Positions 43,578-52,854 of a DNA stretch of 64,000 nt are shown piece by piece. The DNA is from Opitutaceae bacterium. Lineage in GTDB: Bacteria > Verrucomicrobiota > Verrucomicrobiia > Opitutales > Opitutaceae. The translations under genes and the position numbers were made by a program. Below the pieces are notes generated by a model. The model was not told the DNA's origin, made no database searches, and worked only from the letters and a program-made list of their open reading frames with translations. Every line of letters begins with the position of its first letter. Positions within the stretch are counted from its first letter, which is position 1. Location: contig JAEUHC010000001.1 in assembly GCA_016794785.1 (NCBI GenBank), positions 248,001 through 312,000 of the forward strand, given 5' to 3'.

Positions 43578-45722
43578 ATGATGTTCCGCCGTCTCGCCGT
43601 CCTTATTCTGATCGGGTTGTCCGGCCTGCCGGGCGGGGCCGCGCTCTTCGGCGCCGCGGCGCCCTCGCACGTGAAGGCGGCGCTCGTGGCCGCGGATGCG
43701 GGCGTGCAGCCGGGCCGGCCCCTCACCGTCGCGCTCCGCCTCCTCCACGATCCGCACTGGCACACGTATTGGTCGAATCCGGGCACAGGCCTGCCGACGA
43801 CGCTCGAGTGGAAACTCCCGCCGGGCTGGAGCGCCGGGCCGATTCAGTGGCCTGCGCCGATTTTGCTGAAGGATAAGCGCGGCAACATCGTCGGCCAAGG
43901 CTACGAGGGGGAATTGCTGCTGCCCGTCACGCTCACGCCCCCAGCGGACCTGAAGCCCGGCGAAACGATCGAGCTGAGCGCCCGCGCCGATTGGCTGATG
44001 TGCGAGGAAATCTGCATCCCGGGCGGTGCGACCGTGAAACTGCGGCTGCCGATCACCGCCGCCGCGCCGACAACCGATGCCACTTGGGGTGAAAAAATCC
44101 GCGCCACGCTGGCGGGGTTGCCGCGCGCTGATGCGGCATGGAATGCTCGCGCCGTGCGCACGGGGAAGACCATCACGCTCACGCTCACCCCGGCCGCGAC
44201 CGGAGCGGGCGAGCCGAAGACGCCGCACTTTTTCACGGCCGACGGCCTCATCGCCTACGACCTACCACAAACCGCGAAACGCGAGGCGAGCGGGGCGTGG
44301 GTGCTGAACCTGCCCGTGGCGAGCGAGGGACCAGCGGACGCGAAGCAATTGCTCGGTGTCGTCACGGCCGACGGCGGCTGGCTGCCCGGCGGAGCGCTGC
44401 GGGGCCTGAGTGTGGCGGCCGACCTCGTCGCCGGAGCCGGTGGCGCAACGGCGACCGCGATCGCCGGCGCAAAGGGCGCAGGGGACAGCCCGGCCGTCGT
44501 CGCGGCCAGTCTGCCGAGCACGCTGGCGCTCGCGTTTCTTGGCGGGTTGATCCTCAACCTCATGCCCTGCGTGTTTCCGGTGCTCGGCATCAAGATTCTC
44601 GGGTTCGTCAACCAAGCCGGCCAGCGGCGCAGCGCGGTCGTGCTGCACGGAGTCGTGTTTACGCTCGGCGTGTTGCTGTCGTTCTGGGCGCTGGCGACGG
44701 TGCTGGCCGTCCTCCGCGCGGGCGGGGATCAGCTCGGATGGGGCTTCCAGCTGCAGTCGCCGGCATTCGTTTACGCCGTGGCGGTGCTGATGCTGGTGTT
44801 TGCGCTCAACCTGAGCGGGGTCTTCGAGTTCGGGCTGCGGGCGACGGCCGTGGGCGGCAAGCTGCAGGCGAAGGACGGCTACGCCGGATCGTTTTTCACG
44901 GGCATTCTCGCGACGGTGGTGGCCACGCCATGCAGCGCGCCCTTTCTCGCGCCGGCGCTGGGCACGGCACTGGCGGTCTCGACCGTGGAGTCGTTCGCGA
45001 TTTTCACCGCGATCGCCCTCGGGCTCTCCGCGCCGTATCTGCTGCTGTCGATTTTCCCGCGAGCCGTGAAGGTGCTGCCGCGGCCGGGCGCGTGGATGGA
45101 GACGTTCAAGCAGTTCATGGCTTTTCCGCTCTACGCCACGGTGGGCGCTTTGATTTGGGTGCTTGCGGCGCAGCTGAGCGAGGACGGGTTTCTGATGGCG
45201 CTGCTCAGCCTCGTGCTCATCGCGCTGGCGGTGTGGGTATATGGGCGCTGGGCCAAACCGGGCGCACCGCGGAAGCGCGTGCGGTTCGGCGTGGCGGGGC
45301 TCGTGGTGGTGGGGGCGCTGGGCCTGTGGCTGGGCTGGCCGCGCGCAGCCATCGCGGCTGGCTCGGGTGCCGGTGGCCTGCCGGCCGTCGTCTGGGAGCC
45401 GTGGAGTCCCGAGGCAGTCGCGAAATACCGCGCCGAGGGTCGCATCATCTACGTGGACTTCACCGCGCGCTGGTGCGCGACGTGCCAGACCAACAAGAAA
45501 CTCGTGTTCGGGTCCGACGAGGTGCTGCGAACGCTGGTGGAAAAGAAGGTCGTAACTCTGAAAGCCGATTGGACCAACCAAGACCCGCGCATCACCGCGG
45601 AACTGGCGCGTTACGGACGCTCGGCCGTGCCTTTCAACGTGGTCTGGCTGCCCGGGCGCGATACTCCATCGATTCTGCCTGAAATCCTCACTCCCGGGGT
45701 GGTAATCGAGGCATTGCGGTAG
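43578..45722 (+). CDS. DsbD/ScsB-type thiol:disulfide reductase
   Basis: A 714-residue inner-membrane reductase. A signal peptide (1-28) is followed by a periplasmic domain (30-300) with the Cys142/Cys146 pair in LMCEEIC. The membrane core (about 300-590) has eight helices with Cys in LMPCVFPVLGIK and ATPCSAPFLAPALG. The C-terminal thioredoxin domain has WCATC (Cys633/Cys636). Electrons go from cytoplasmic thioredoxin to periplasmic thiols. The N-terminal domain is of the ScsB/suppressor type rather than the small DsbD alpha domain. Potential partners in this window are the secreted thioredoxin and the secreted peroxiredoxin (inference). Confidence 0.88.
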   Translation: MMFRRLAVLILIGLSGLPGGAALFGAAAPSHVKAALVAADAGVQPGRPLTVALRLLHDPHWHTYWSNPGTGLPTTLEWKLPPGWSAGPIQWPAPILLKDKRGNIVGQGYEGELLLPVTLTPPADLKPGETIELSARADWLMCEEICIPGGATVKLRLPITAAAPTTDATWGEKIRATLAGLPRADAAWNARAVRTGKTITLTLTPAATGAGEPKTPHFFTADGLIAYDLPQTAKREASGAWVLNLPVASEGPADAKQLLGVVTADGGWLPGGALRGLSVAADLVAGAGGATATAIAGAKGAGDSPAVVAASLPSTLALAFLGGLILNLMPCVFPVLGIKILGFVNQAGQRRSAVVLHGVVFTLGVLLSFWALATVLAVLRAGGDQLGWGFQLQSPAFVYAVAVLMLVFALNLSGVFEFGLRATAVGGKLQAKDGYAGSFFTGILATVVATPCSAPFLAPALGTALAVSTVESFAIFTAIALGLSAPYLLLSIFPRAVKVLPRPGAWMETFKQFMAFPLYATVGALIWVLAAQLSEDGFLMALLSLVLIALAVWVYGRWAKPGAPRKRVRFGVAGLVVVGALGLWLGWPRAAIAAGSGAGGLPAVVWEPWSPEAVAKYRAEGRIIYVDFTARWCATCQTNKKLVFGSDEVLRTLVEKKVVTLKADWTNQDPRITAELARYGRSAVPFNVVWLPGRDTPSILPEILTPGVVIEALR

Positions 45723-45997
45723 CCCGATTTGGTCGCTTCGCCGGCTCAACGGGAGGAACCGACGGAGTCATCCAAACAGGCCCGCCCCACTGGGCCTTAA
45801 CCCACCTAACCGGACGGAATTTGCAGATTTAATCAAAAAACGTCGGGAATCATTACAGTTCGTAGGGGATAGCACCTAGGTATAAAATACCCTATAATTT
45901 CTCTAATTATTGTTATTTAATATTTAATATAACTGATACACTCATTGGCATGATTACTGGTAAATTATTTGTCAGTCCCAGTAACCAACAACATCCA
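45723..45997 (+). promoter_or_regulatory. AT-rich promoter region of the VPDSG-CTERM gene
   Basis: After a possible weak terminator for the DsbD-type gene (AGGCCC 45778-45783, GGGCCT 45792-45797), the sequence becomes unusually AT-rich for this window (45825-45990). It includes TATAAAATAC (45881-45890) and CTATAATTT (45892-45900), good matches to a -10 element. A 7-bp inverted repeat TTACTGG/CCAGTAA (45954-45960, 45978-45984) lies between these and the start codon and could be a leader hairpin or operator. Confidence 0.5.
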
Positions 45998-46669
45998 ATG
46001 AAACTAAAAACACTCTTCAGCAGTGCAGTTCTCGCCCTCGGGCTCGGTAGCGTGGCGCACGCCGCCACTTTCACCTACAATTTCGCGACCAACGGTAGCG
46101 ATGTGCTCACGGCCTCCCCTTCATCGGCGACGGCAGGTGCTCCCAGCGTTTCTGTCACCGCTTGGTCCACGACCAACTTCACCAGTTGGACCCAAGGGAA
46201 TGTCACTCAAAACGGCAGTGCTGGCATGGGTGCCCGAACCCACAACAACGACAGCCACACGGTCGACAATGGCACTCGTTTCGAATTCTTGCTCTTCTCG
46301 TTCGGTGCCGCTGTGGATGTGAATTCTTTCCGCCTCGGCTACATTGATGGCGACTCTGACTATCGCTGGTCCGTCGGCAATACGAGCAATCTGACCACCC
46401 TGTATTCGACGGGAACAGATGGCTTCAATGCACCCCTGTCACCCTCCGTGCAGTCGATTAACCCCTCAAACATTCTCGGCTCATACCTGCTCTTGGGCAC
46501 GACTCCGAACAGCAACTATGACGATGATCGTTTTAAAGTGAACCAGCTCATCGTCGACTACACCACGCCTCCCCCCACCCAAGGCGTGCCGGACTCCGGT
46601 GCGACGCTCATCCTCCTTGGCCTCGGCCTCCTCGGCCTCGCGGGTCTGAAGCGCCGGATGGCCGCCTAA
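45998..46669 (+). CDS. VPDSG-CTERM sorting domain protein
   Basis: A 223-residue exported protein. The signal peptide (MKLKTLFSSAVLALGLGSVA, cleaved near AHA) precedes a Ser/Thr/Asn-rich beta domain. The C-terminus is a sorting signal: GVPDSGATLILLGLGLLGLA then KRRMAA, i.e. the motif VPDSG, one hydrophobic helix and a basic tail. This is the verrucomicrobial variant of the PEP-CTERM system, in which an exosortase cuts at the motif. No exosortase is in the window. The start is the ATG at 45998; the frame is open to 45950. Base composition is lower in GC than its neighbours and a strong terminator follows, so it is probably a strongly expressed single gene. Confidence 0.88.
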   Translation: MKLKTLFSSAVLALGLGSVAHAATFTYNFATNGSDVLTASPSSATAGAPSVSVTAWSTTNFTSWTQGNVTQNGSAGMGARTHNNDSHTVDNGTRFEFLLFSFGAAVDVNSFRLGYIDGDSDYRWSVGNTSNLTTLYSTGTDGFNAPLSPSVQSINPSNILGSYLLLGTTPNSNYDDDRFKVNQLIVDYTTPPPTQGVPDSGATLILLGLGLLGLAGLKRRMAA

Positions 46670-46692
46670 TCGGTCCTTCCTGATATTACGCC

Positions 46693-46728
46693 AAAAGCGC
46701 CGGGTGCTCACGCATCCGGCGCTTTTTT
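46693..46728 (+). terminator. Strong rho-independent terminator after the VPDSG-CTERM gene
   Basis: AAAAGCGCCGGGTGC (46693-46707) pairs with GCATCCGGCGCTTTT (46712-46726), a 15-bp stem with one G-U pair and a four-base loop, ending in a run of six T (46723-46728). It is 23 bases after the stop codon. Confidence 0.88.
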
Positions 46729-46821
46729 GTGCCCCGATGGTTTCATCCTGATTCAAGGACTCTGCAGAGTCGTTCTCGCCCGGCCGTTTGACCTGCCGCC
46801 GCCCCACCCCACGCTGCGGCT

Positions 46822-48951
46822 GTGCTCTCCGACGCCTTTGCCGGCCTGCAAAAACTCCTCCTGCCCGACCAGTGGCAGGCGCAGGCCTTGGCAGCCCTGC
46901 GTGCGGGCCACGATGTGGTGGTCGATGCCCCGACCGGCGCGGGCAAGACCTACATCTTCGAGCGCTGGGCCGAGCAGGGTGGCTTCGCCCGCCGTGCGCT
47001 TTTCACCGTCCCCACCCGTGCCCTTGCCAACGACAAATTCGCCGAATGGCGCGCCCGCGGCTGGGAGGTCGGCATCGTCACAGGTGATGTCAGCCACCGC
47101 CCCGAGGCTCCGGTCGTCGTCGCCACTCTGGAGGCCGTGCAGGGCCGAATCGCCGACGCAACCCGCCCCCTCTCTCATTCGGGCCTGACGTCTCCCGGCG
47201 CAACGCCCCATCCCCCGCCGGTCGAGCGCCCTGCTTTTCAGCTGCTGGTCATCGACGAATACCACTGGATCGCCGATCCGCACCGGGGCAACCATTACGA
47301 AGGCGTTCTCCTCTCCACTCCGCCCGGCCTGCAGCTGCTCCTCCTCTCCGGTGCGGTCGCCAATCCCACCGATGTCTCCGCCTGGCTTCAACGCCTCGGT
47401 CGCCGGGCCACAGTGATTCAGCACCGCGAACGGCCGGTGCCGCTGGAGGAGGTAGAGGTCGATGATCTCGTGCGCGGGCTGCCGCGCTGCATCGAGGGCT
47501 TCTGGGCCCGGCGCGTGGCCGGCGCGCTCCGCGACAACCTCGGCCCGGTCCTCGTCTTTGCACCGCACCGTGCCGACGCCGAGCGCCTCGCCCGGCAATT
47601 CGCGCGCGAACTCCCGCTCGCCGACCCGCTCACGCTCACGCCGGAGCAGGAACAACTCGCCGGCCCGCTCATGGCCAAGCTGCTCCGCGCCCGCGTGGCC
47701 TTCCACCACAGCGGCCTCAGCTACGCGCAGCGCGCCGGGCTCGTCGAGCCGCTCGCCAAGGCCGGCCAGCTCCGCGCCGTCGTCGCCACGCTCGGCCTCA
47801 GCGCCGGCATCAACTTTTCCCTCCGCTCGGTCCTCATCACCTCCGGCAGCTACCGCCACGATCATCTAGAACGCGAAATCGCCCCGCACGATCTCCTCCA
47901 GATGATCGGGCGCGCCGGCCGCCGCGGGTTGGATGAAAACGGCTACGTGCTCGTGAGCGCGGACTCGCCGCGTCTCCGGCGCGCGGCCCCGCTCCGCCTC
48001 AAGCGCGCCGCACCCTTGCCGTGGGCCTTCTTTCTGCGCAAACTCCGCGCCACCGAGTCCACGGCCGCCGAACTCGCGCGCGACGCATCCGGCCGCTTTT
48101 TCACCGAGGCCCCCGTGCCGCTCGGCGCCGAAATCACCTCGCATCTTGATCCCGCCACCCTGCCCTGCGGCGAACGCACGGATACCGGCCGCGCCCGCCT
48201 CGTGCGCCGCGAACGCCAGCCCTTCGCCGGCTGCCCCACCTGCGCGCTTCGCGCCGCATGCCTCGCGCTCTCCCCGGAGCCCACGCTCCTCTGGCAATGG
48301 CAACGCACCGGCGTGCTCGATCGCCGCCTCGGGCTCACCGTGCGCGGCGAGATCGTCTCGTTTTTCCTCGGGCCCGAGGGCCTCGCGCTCGCCGCCGCGC
48401 TGGAGGATCGCCGCTACCCGATCGACGATGTGCTCTTCGATGCCGCGGATCTTTACGGCGGCGAACGCTTCTGCGGCACCAATCCCCGCTGGCTCGGCCG
48501 CCTCGCCGAAGTCAGTGCGCGCGCCTACCGCCGCCTCACCATCGAGGGCTGGCTGCACGAGGGCGTGCCTCTGCACTACGGTTCCGGGGCAGGCGAGGCC
48601 GTGCGCGCCCTCGTCGCCGAGGGTGCCCGCACCCGCGAGGTCCTCGCCGAGATCGAGACGGCCGGCCGCGGCGATCTCGATCGCTTGCTCACCGAGTGGC
48701 GCAGCCTGCTCAAGCAAATCGCCGCCGCCGGCCCGCTCCTCGGCGATGGCGCGCCGATGACCGGCCGCGATCACTTCATCGCCGAGCGCTGGGACGAACT
48801 GCGCACGCTCGCGCGCCACTGGCTCGGCGAATCGCGGCAGGAGTCGCTGCCCGCCTTGCCCCCGCTGACCGCCGACCAGCGCCGGACCGTGAACCACAGT
48901 GTGCTGCGTCCCGCCCGGGTGCCGCCGCCAGGCCGGCCGCAACCGGTGTGA
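46822..48951 (+). CDS. Ski2-like DEAD/DEAH-box helicase with a four-cysteine cluster
   Basis: A 709-residue superfamily 2 helicase starting at a GTG (46822). Motif I is APTGAGKTYIF (about 36-46), motif II is DEYH (near 150), motif III is LLSGAVANPTD, and motif VI is QMIGRAGRRGLDENGYVLV (about 355-373), together Ski2/Hel308-like. An insert of about 20 residues before motif II is rich in Pro and Ser. After the helicase core, Cys449, Cys471, Cys474 and Cys480 form C-x21-C-x2-C-x5-C, a spacing of the last three like the Fe-S cluster of AddB and Cas4-type nucleases. I see no nuclease motif. The C-terminal 200 residues are helical. The role is in nucleic-acid unwinding; the substrate is unknown. 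Confidence 0.82.
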   Translation: MLSDAFAGLQKLLLPDQWQAQALAALRAGHDVVVDAPTGAGKTYIFERWAEQGGFARRALFTVPTRALANDKFAEWRARGWEVGIVTGDVSHRPEAPVVVATLEAVQGRIADATRPLSHSGLTSPGATPHPPPVERPAFQLLVIDEYHWIADPHRGNHYEGVLLSTPPGLQLLLLSGAVANPTDVSAWLQRLGRRATVIQHRERPVPLEEVEVDDLVRGLPRCIEGFWARRVAGALRDNLGPVLVFAPHRADAERLARQFARELPLADPLTLTPEQEQLAGPLMAKLLRARVAFHHSGLSYAQRAGLVEPLAKAGQLRAVVATLGLSAGINFSLRSVLITSGSYRHDHLEREIAPHDLLQMIGRAGRRGLDENGYVLVSADSPRLRRAAPLRLKRAAPLPWAFFLRKLRATESTAAELARDASGRFFTEAPVPLGAEITSHLDPATLPCGERTDTGRARLVRRERQPFAGCPTCALRAACLALSPEPTLLWQWQRTGVLDRRLGLTVRGEIVSFFLGPEGLALAAALEDRRYPIDDVLFDAADLYGGERFCGTNPRWLGRLAEVSARAYRRLTIEGWLHEGVPLHYGSGAGEAVRALVAEGARTREVLAEIETAGRGDLDRLLTEWRSLLKQIAAAGPLLGDGAPMTGRDHFIAERWDELRTLARHWLGESRQESLPALPPLTADQRRTVNHSVLRPARVPPPGRPQPV

Positions 48952-48957
48952 GGCAGG

Positions 48958-49602
48958 TCAGCGTGCCCCGCCGCTCCACGCGGCGAACAACGCTTCGCCC
49001 AGCACCGCGCGGATCCGCGCCTCGGTTTCTTGCCGCGCGCGTTCCCGTTCCGCCAGCGCCTCCGCGTCCAGCTCGAGGGCAAACGCATACTTCAAGTCAA
49101 ATGCCCGCTGCGCCCGGAACACCGCCCGCCGCTGCGCCTCGCTTGCCGCCGTGCCCGCGAGCCGCTGGGTGACGCGCACGCCGGTGATCGATTCCCTCAG
49201 TTCGAATTCCTCCAGCTCGCCGGGGTCGAGCACACGTCCGAGGTCCGCATGCAGCTCGGCCTCCAGCAGCGCCAGCTGCCGCAGCAGCACCTTCGCATCC
49301 GTCAACGTCGCCGCCTCGGTTGCCGCTAGCTCACCCGCGACCCGTCGCCGGAGTTCCTCGTAATCGCGTCGGATAGCGGCCACCCGCGCGGCCTTTTCCA
49401 GCGCCGTCATCGTCCGCGCCGTGGGCCCGCGCTCCGGTTTCGGCGCCGACTGTTCCACTTCACGCACCAGCTCGCCCACCGCCGCCGGCTCCGCTCGCGA
49501 CCCTGCCATCGGCTCCGCCCCAGGTCTCGCCGGCCACTTGTAAAATGCCACGAACGCCACCACCAACCCCACCCCACCCACCATGAACGCGAGCCGCTTC
49601 AT
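48958..49602 (-). CDS. Short member of an undescribed single-pass envelope protein family
   Basis: A 214-residue protein with one N-terminal membrane helix (LAFMVGGVGLVVAFVAFY) and a periplasmic helical domain. Its core block, VLDPGELEEFELRESITG followed by FRAQRAFDLKY, aligns with LSPAELEEFDLRSSRTG / LRQAFDERY in the 401-residue paralogue and with the other two paralogues at 51431 and 53997. It lacks their C-terminal extensions, so it is either truncated or a minimal form. It ends 7 bases after the helicase stop, convergently. Function is unknown. Confidence 0.68.
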   Translation of the reverse strand: MKRLAFMVGGVGLVVAFVAFYKWPARPGAEPMAGSRAEPAAVGELVREVEQSAPKPERGPTARTMTALEKAARVAAIRRDYEELRRRVAGELAATEAATLTDAKVLLRQLALLEAELHADLGRVLDPGELEEFELRESITGVRVTQRLAGTAASEAQRRAVFRAQRAFDLKYAFALELDAEALAERERARQETEARIRAVLGEALFAAWSGGAR

Positions 49603-49736
49603 GCGCCCCAGCCTGCACGCCGGGCGCCGCGCCGCAATTTTTTACCCTGCACCGGTCCGATCACGGGGGCGCTGCGCCGGTGGCGCCGCGTTTGTCGTTG
49701 CCCGGCCGCCGCCGCGCCCGCACTCCCGAGGTTCGC

Positions 49737-50621
49737 GTGTCTGCCGATCATCGCCGTTCTGTCGCCCTGCTCATTGCCGCCGCGCTCTGCTGGAGTCTGG
49801 CGGGCGTGCTGATCAAGGCCGTCGCGACCCATTGGTCCGGCCTCGCTGTCGCCAGCGGCCGCGGGCTCATCGCGGCGCTGTTCCTCATCGCGGTCCAGCG
49901 CGGGCTGCGGTGGCGCTACTCCCGCGCCCAGATCATCGGTGCCATCGCCTACGCGGCGACCACCGTGCTGTTCTGCACCGCGACCACACTCACGAGCGCG
50001 GCCAACGCCATCCTCCTCCAATACACCGCGCCCGTCTGGGTCGCCCTCCTCGGCGCGTGGTTCCTCGGCGAGCGCGCCTCGCGGGCCGATTGGTTCACCA
50101 TCGTGGCGGTGCTCGGCGGGCTCGCGCTCTTCGTGCTGGACGGACTCGCCCTCGGCCATGCCGGTGGCAACGCGCTCGCGCTGCTCAGCGGCCTGGCGTT
50201 CGCCTCGATGACGATGGCGCTCCGCCACCAGAAAGACGGTTCGCCCGTGCAATCCATCATTCTCGGCAACCTGCTCGCGTTTGTCATCGGCCTGCCGTGG
50301 TTGCTCGCGGCTCCGCCCTTGCCGGCCACGGGGTGGGCGGCGTTGCTGACGCTCGGTGTGGTTCAGCTCGGCGTGGCCTATCTGCTCTTCGTCCGCGCCA
50401 TCCGGCACGTCACGGCGCTCGAGGCCATGCTCATCCCCGTGATCGAGCCCATCCTCAACCCGATTTGGGTTTTCCTGGCGTTTGGCGAAGTGCCATCGCG
50501 CTGGGCGCTGATCGGCGGCGCGATCGTGCTGGGCGCCGTCACGCTGCGCGCCGCCGTGTCCCTGCGCGCGGCCCGGCGGGTCGGGCACTTGGCGGCCAAT
50601 CCGCAGTCCCACGTCGCGTGA
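49737..50621 (+). CDS. EamA/DMT-family transporter
   Basis: A 294-residue transporter with ten helices in two EamA repeats; the first helix LIAAALCWSLAGVLIKAVAT and the RAIRHVTALEAMLIPVIEPI block in the second repeat are typical. The start is taken as GTG at 49737 because the frame's upstream part (from 49680) is Arg-rich and not membrane-like. It overlaps the lipase gene by four bases (GTGA), so the two are translationally coupled. The metabolite carried is unknown. Confidence 0.85.
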   Translation: MSADHRRSVALLIAAALCWSLAGVLIKAVATHWSGLAVASGRGLIAALFLIAVQRGLRWRYSRAQIIGAIAYAATTVLFCTATTLTSAANAILLQYTAPVWVALLGAWFLGERASRADWFTIVAVLGGLALFVLDGLALGHAGGNALALLSGLAFASMTMALRHQKDGSPVQSIILGNLLAFVIGLPWLLAAPPLPATGWAALLTLGVVQLGVAYLLFVRAIRHVTALEAMLIPVIEPILNPIWVFLAFGEVPSRWALIGGAIVLGAVTLRAAVSLRAARRVGHLAANPQSHVA

Positions 50622-51349
50622 AACCTTTTGCCCTGCTCGCGGGTTGTCTGGCGGTGCTCGTCCCAACGCCGTCACACGCCGCCGCCGCGTCCGTCCCGGA
50701 GACCGTCGTGCTGCTGCACGGTCTCGGCCGCACGAGTTGGTCGATGAGCGCGCTCGCGCGGGAACTGGAGCAGGCGGGCTTCCGCGTCGTCAATCCCTCC
50801 TACCCGTGGCGCAGCCGCACGCTCGAGCAACTCGCCGCCGACTGGCTGCCGGCGCAGCTCGTGAAGCTGCCGCCAACACCGCGCGTGCACCTCGTCACCC
50901 ACTCGATGGGCGGCCTGCTCGTGCGCGCATGGCTGCGCGAGCACGGCGCGCCGCCGAATCTCGGGCGGGTCGTGATGCTCGCCCCGCCCAATGCCGGCAG
51001 CGAGATCCCGGATGCGTTCGGTGCGGCCGCGCCGTTCCGTTGGCTCACCGGCCCCAGCGGCCCCCGCCTCGGCACCGCGCCCGACGCCCTGCCCGCCACG
51101 CTCGGTCCCTGGCCCGCCCCGGCGATAGATCTCGGGATCATCGCCGGCAGCGGCGCCTCATCCGCCACCCTCGGCGCGGCTGTGCCGGCTCCGCATGATG
51201 GCAAGGTCAGCGTGGCCTCCACCCACCTCGACGGCGCGCGTGATCACTTGGTGCTCCCGTTTTCGCACACGTGGATCGCGTGGCAGCGCGAGACGGCGGC
51301 GCAGGTCGCGCATTTCCTCCGCACCGGGCGCTTCGCCGCGCAGCCCTAG
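50618..51349 (+). CDS. Secreted lipase-like alpha/beta hydrolase
   Basis: A 243-residue secreted hydrolase. The signal peptide (1-22, ending HAA) is followed by VVLLHGLGRTSWSM, the oxyanion-hole strand. The nucleophile elbow is VTHSMGGLL (Ser near residue 98) and the catalytic His is probably in PFSHTW near residue 217. It resembles triacylglycerol-lipase-like esterases of moderate size. The GTG start overlaps the transporter stop, implying coupled expression. Substrate may be a lipid or ester. Confidence 0.83.
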   Translation: MKPFALLAGCLAVLVPTPSHAAAASVPETVVLLHGLGRTSWSMSALARELEQAGFRVVNPSYPWRSRTLEQLAADWLPAQLVKLPPTPRVHLVTHSMGGLLVRAWLREHGAPPNLGRVVMLAPPNAGSEIPDAFGAAAPFRWLTGPSGPRLGTAPDALPATLGPWPAPAIDLGIIAGSGASSATLGAAVPAPHDGKVSVASTHLDGARDHLVLPFSHTWIAWQRETAAQVAHFLRTGRFAAQP

Positions 51350-51430
51350 TCCGGGCTCGGCAAACGGACTTTTTCCGCAGACAATTCCCCGCGCCCGCGA
51401 CGCTCACCCAGAACCCCTCCGCCTCCTCCC

Positions 51431-52828
51431 GTGAAACCCTTCGCCCTCCTCCTCGCGGCCTCGCTCGCCGCCAACGCCGCGTTCGTCGCCGTCTTCGTCA
51501 CCCAGTCTCCATCCGCCCCGCCGGCTCCCGCCGCGTCCGCGCCTCTCGCCGCCAGTCGCGGCGCCTCGGCCGACGCCCTGCGCACCGCGCTCGCCAGCGG
51601 CGATGCCGCCGCGCTCGAGGCCGCCGGTCTCTCGCGCGATCTCGCCCGCGAGCTCGCCCTCGGCCGCACGATCGGCCGCCTCGCCGATCAGGCGCGGGGT
51701 GGCGCGCCGGCCGGCGACGGCCGTTGGTGGACCAATCGCCACGCCGCCGCCACGCGCGAGGCGCAGGCCGCCGCCCGCCGCCAGCTGTCGGCTGCGCTCG
51801 CCGCCGCCCTCGGAATCGATCTCGGGCTGGGCGCGGACCCAGCGCAGTTCGCGTTTCTCCCCGCCGCCAAGCGCGACCAGCTCCGCCGCATCACCGACGA
51901 CTACGACGAGATGATCGCCAAGTTCTCCGCCTCCGGCCTCCAGCTCCCCTCCGATCGCGAGCGCCTCCGGCTCCTCCGCGCGGAGCGCGAGCGCGACATC
52001 GCCGCCCTCCTCACCCCCGAGGAAAAGCTCGCCTACGATCTCCGCACCTCGCCCAGCGCCGCCACCGTCCGCAACCGCTACGGCGATGCCATCGAGAGCG
52101 AGGCCGAGTTCCAGCGCGTCTACGCCCTGCAAAAAGCCTTCGACGAAAAATACTCCCGCGAGGCCCTCGTCGGCCGCATCTCGCCCGAGACGCTCCGCGC
52201 CCGCTCCGAAGCCGAGCGCCAGCTCGACGCCGATCTGCGCGCCGCCGTCGGCGATGATCGCTACGCCGCCCTCCGCCGCGCCGCCGATCCCGACGTGCGC
52301 AACCTCGACAGCCTCGTCTCGCGCCTGAGCCTGCCGAGCACCGCTACCGACACCATCCTCGCCGCCCGCGACACCTACGCCGCCGCCTCCCAGCGCATCA
52401 ATGCCGACACCTCGATCTCTGTCCCCGAGCGCCGCACGCAGATCCAGGCCCTCGCCGAACGCGCCAAAGCCGACGTCACGCGCACCCTCGGCACCGAGGC
52501 CGGCACCACCTACGCGCAGGTTTCCCCGTGGATCAACCACCTCTCCGGCGGCCTCGCCTACTCCACGCAGCCGCAGTCCAACTCGCCTCCCGGCCTCGGT
52601 CTCGGCCAGCAGAGCGTCTTCCCCGTGCTGCCCGCCGGCGTCAACGCCGCCGCCGGCACTCGCCAAGTCATCTTCAACAGCGACGCCGCCGTGGATCGCC
52701 CCATCGGCGTCCCGGCCCAGATCATGACCTTCACGACCACCGACACCGTGACCACCTCCGCCGGCGGCGCGCCGGCGACGAACGTCACACCGCCCGCCAC
52801 GCCGACCCAACCGGCCCCGAAACCGTAG
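51431..52828 (+). CDS. Paralogue 2 of the undescribed single-pass envelope family
   Basis: A 465-residue protein. GTG start at 51431; the first residues MKPFALLLAASLAANAAFVA form a membrane helix or uncleaved signal shared with the 53997 and 55325 proteins (SLAANA core). An Ala/Pro linker is followed by helical repeats. The shared block ILTPEE-type appears as ALLTPEEKLAYDLRTSPSA and LQKAFDEKYSREAL near residues 190-240. The C-terminal tail (PPATPTQPAPKP) is Pro/Thr rich. No catalytic signature is evident. It precedes a convergent EamA transporter. Confidence 0.72.
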   Translation: MKPFALLLAASLAANAAFVAVFVTQSPSAPPAPAASAPLAASRGASADALRTALASGDAAALEAAGLSRDLARELALGRTIGRLADQARGGAPAGDGRWWTNRHAAATREAQAAARRQLSAALAAALGIDLGLGADPAQFAFLPAAKRDQLRRITDDYDEMIAKFSASGLQLPSDRERLRLLRAERERDIAALLTPEEKLAYDLRTSPSAATVRNRYGDAIESEAEFQRVYALQKAFDEKYSREALVGRISPETLRARSEAERQLDADLRAAVGDDRYAALRRAADPDVRNLDSLVSRLSLPSTATDTILAARDTYAAASQRINADTSISVPERRTQIQALAERAKADVTRTLGTEAGTTYAQVSPWINHLSGGLAYSTQPQSNSPPGLGLGQQSVFPVLPAGVNAAAGTRQVIFNSDAAVDRPIGVPAQIMTFTTTDTVTTSAGGAPATNVTPPATPTQPAPKP

Positions 52829-52854
52829 TCGCACCCGCTCTCCGCGCGGCCGGC

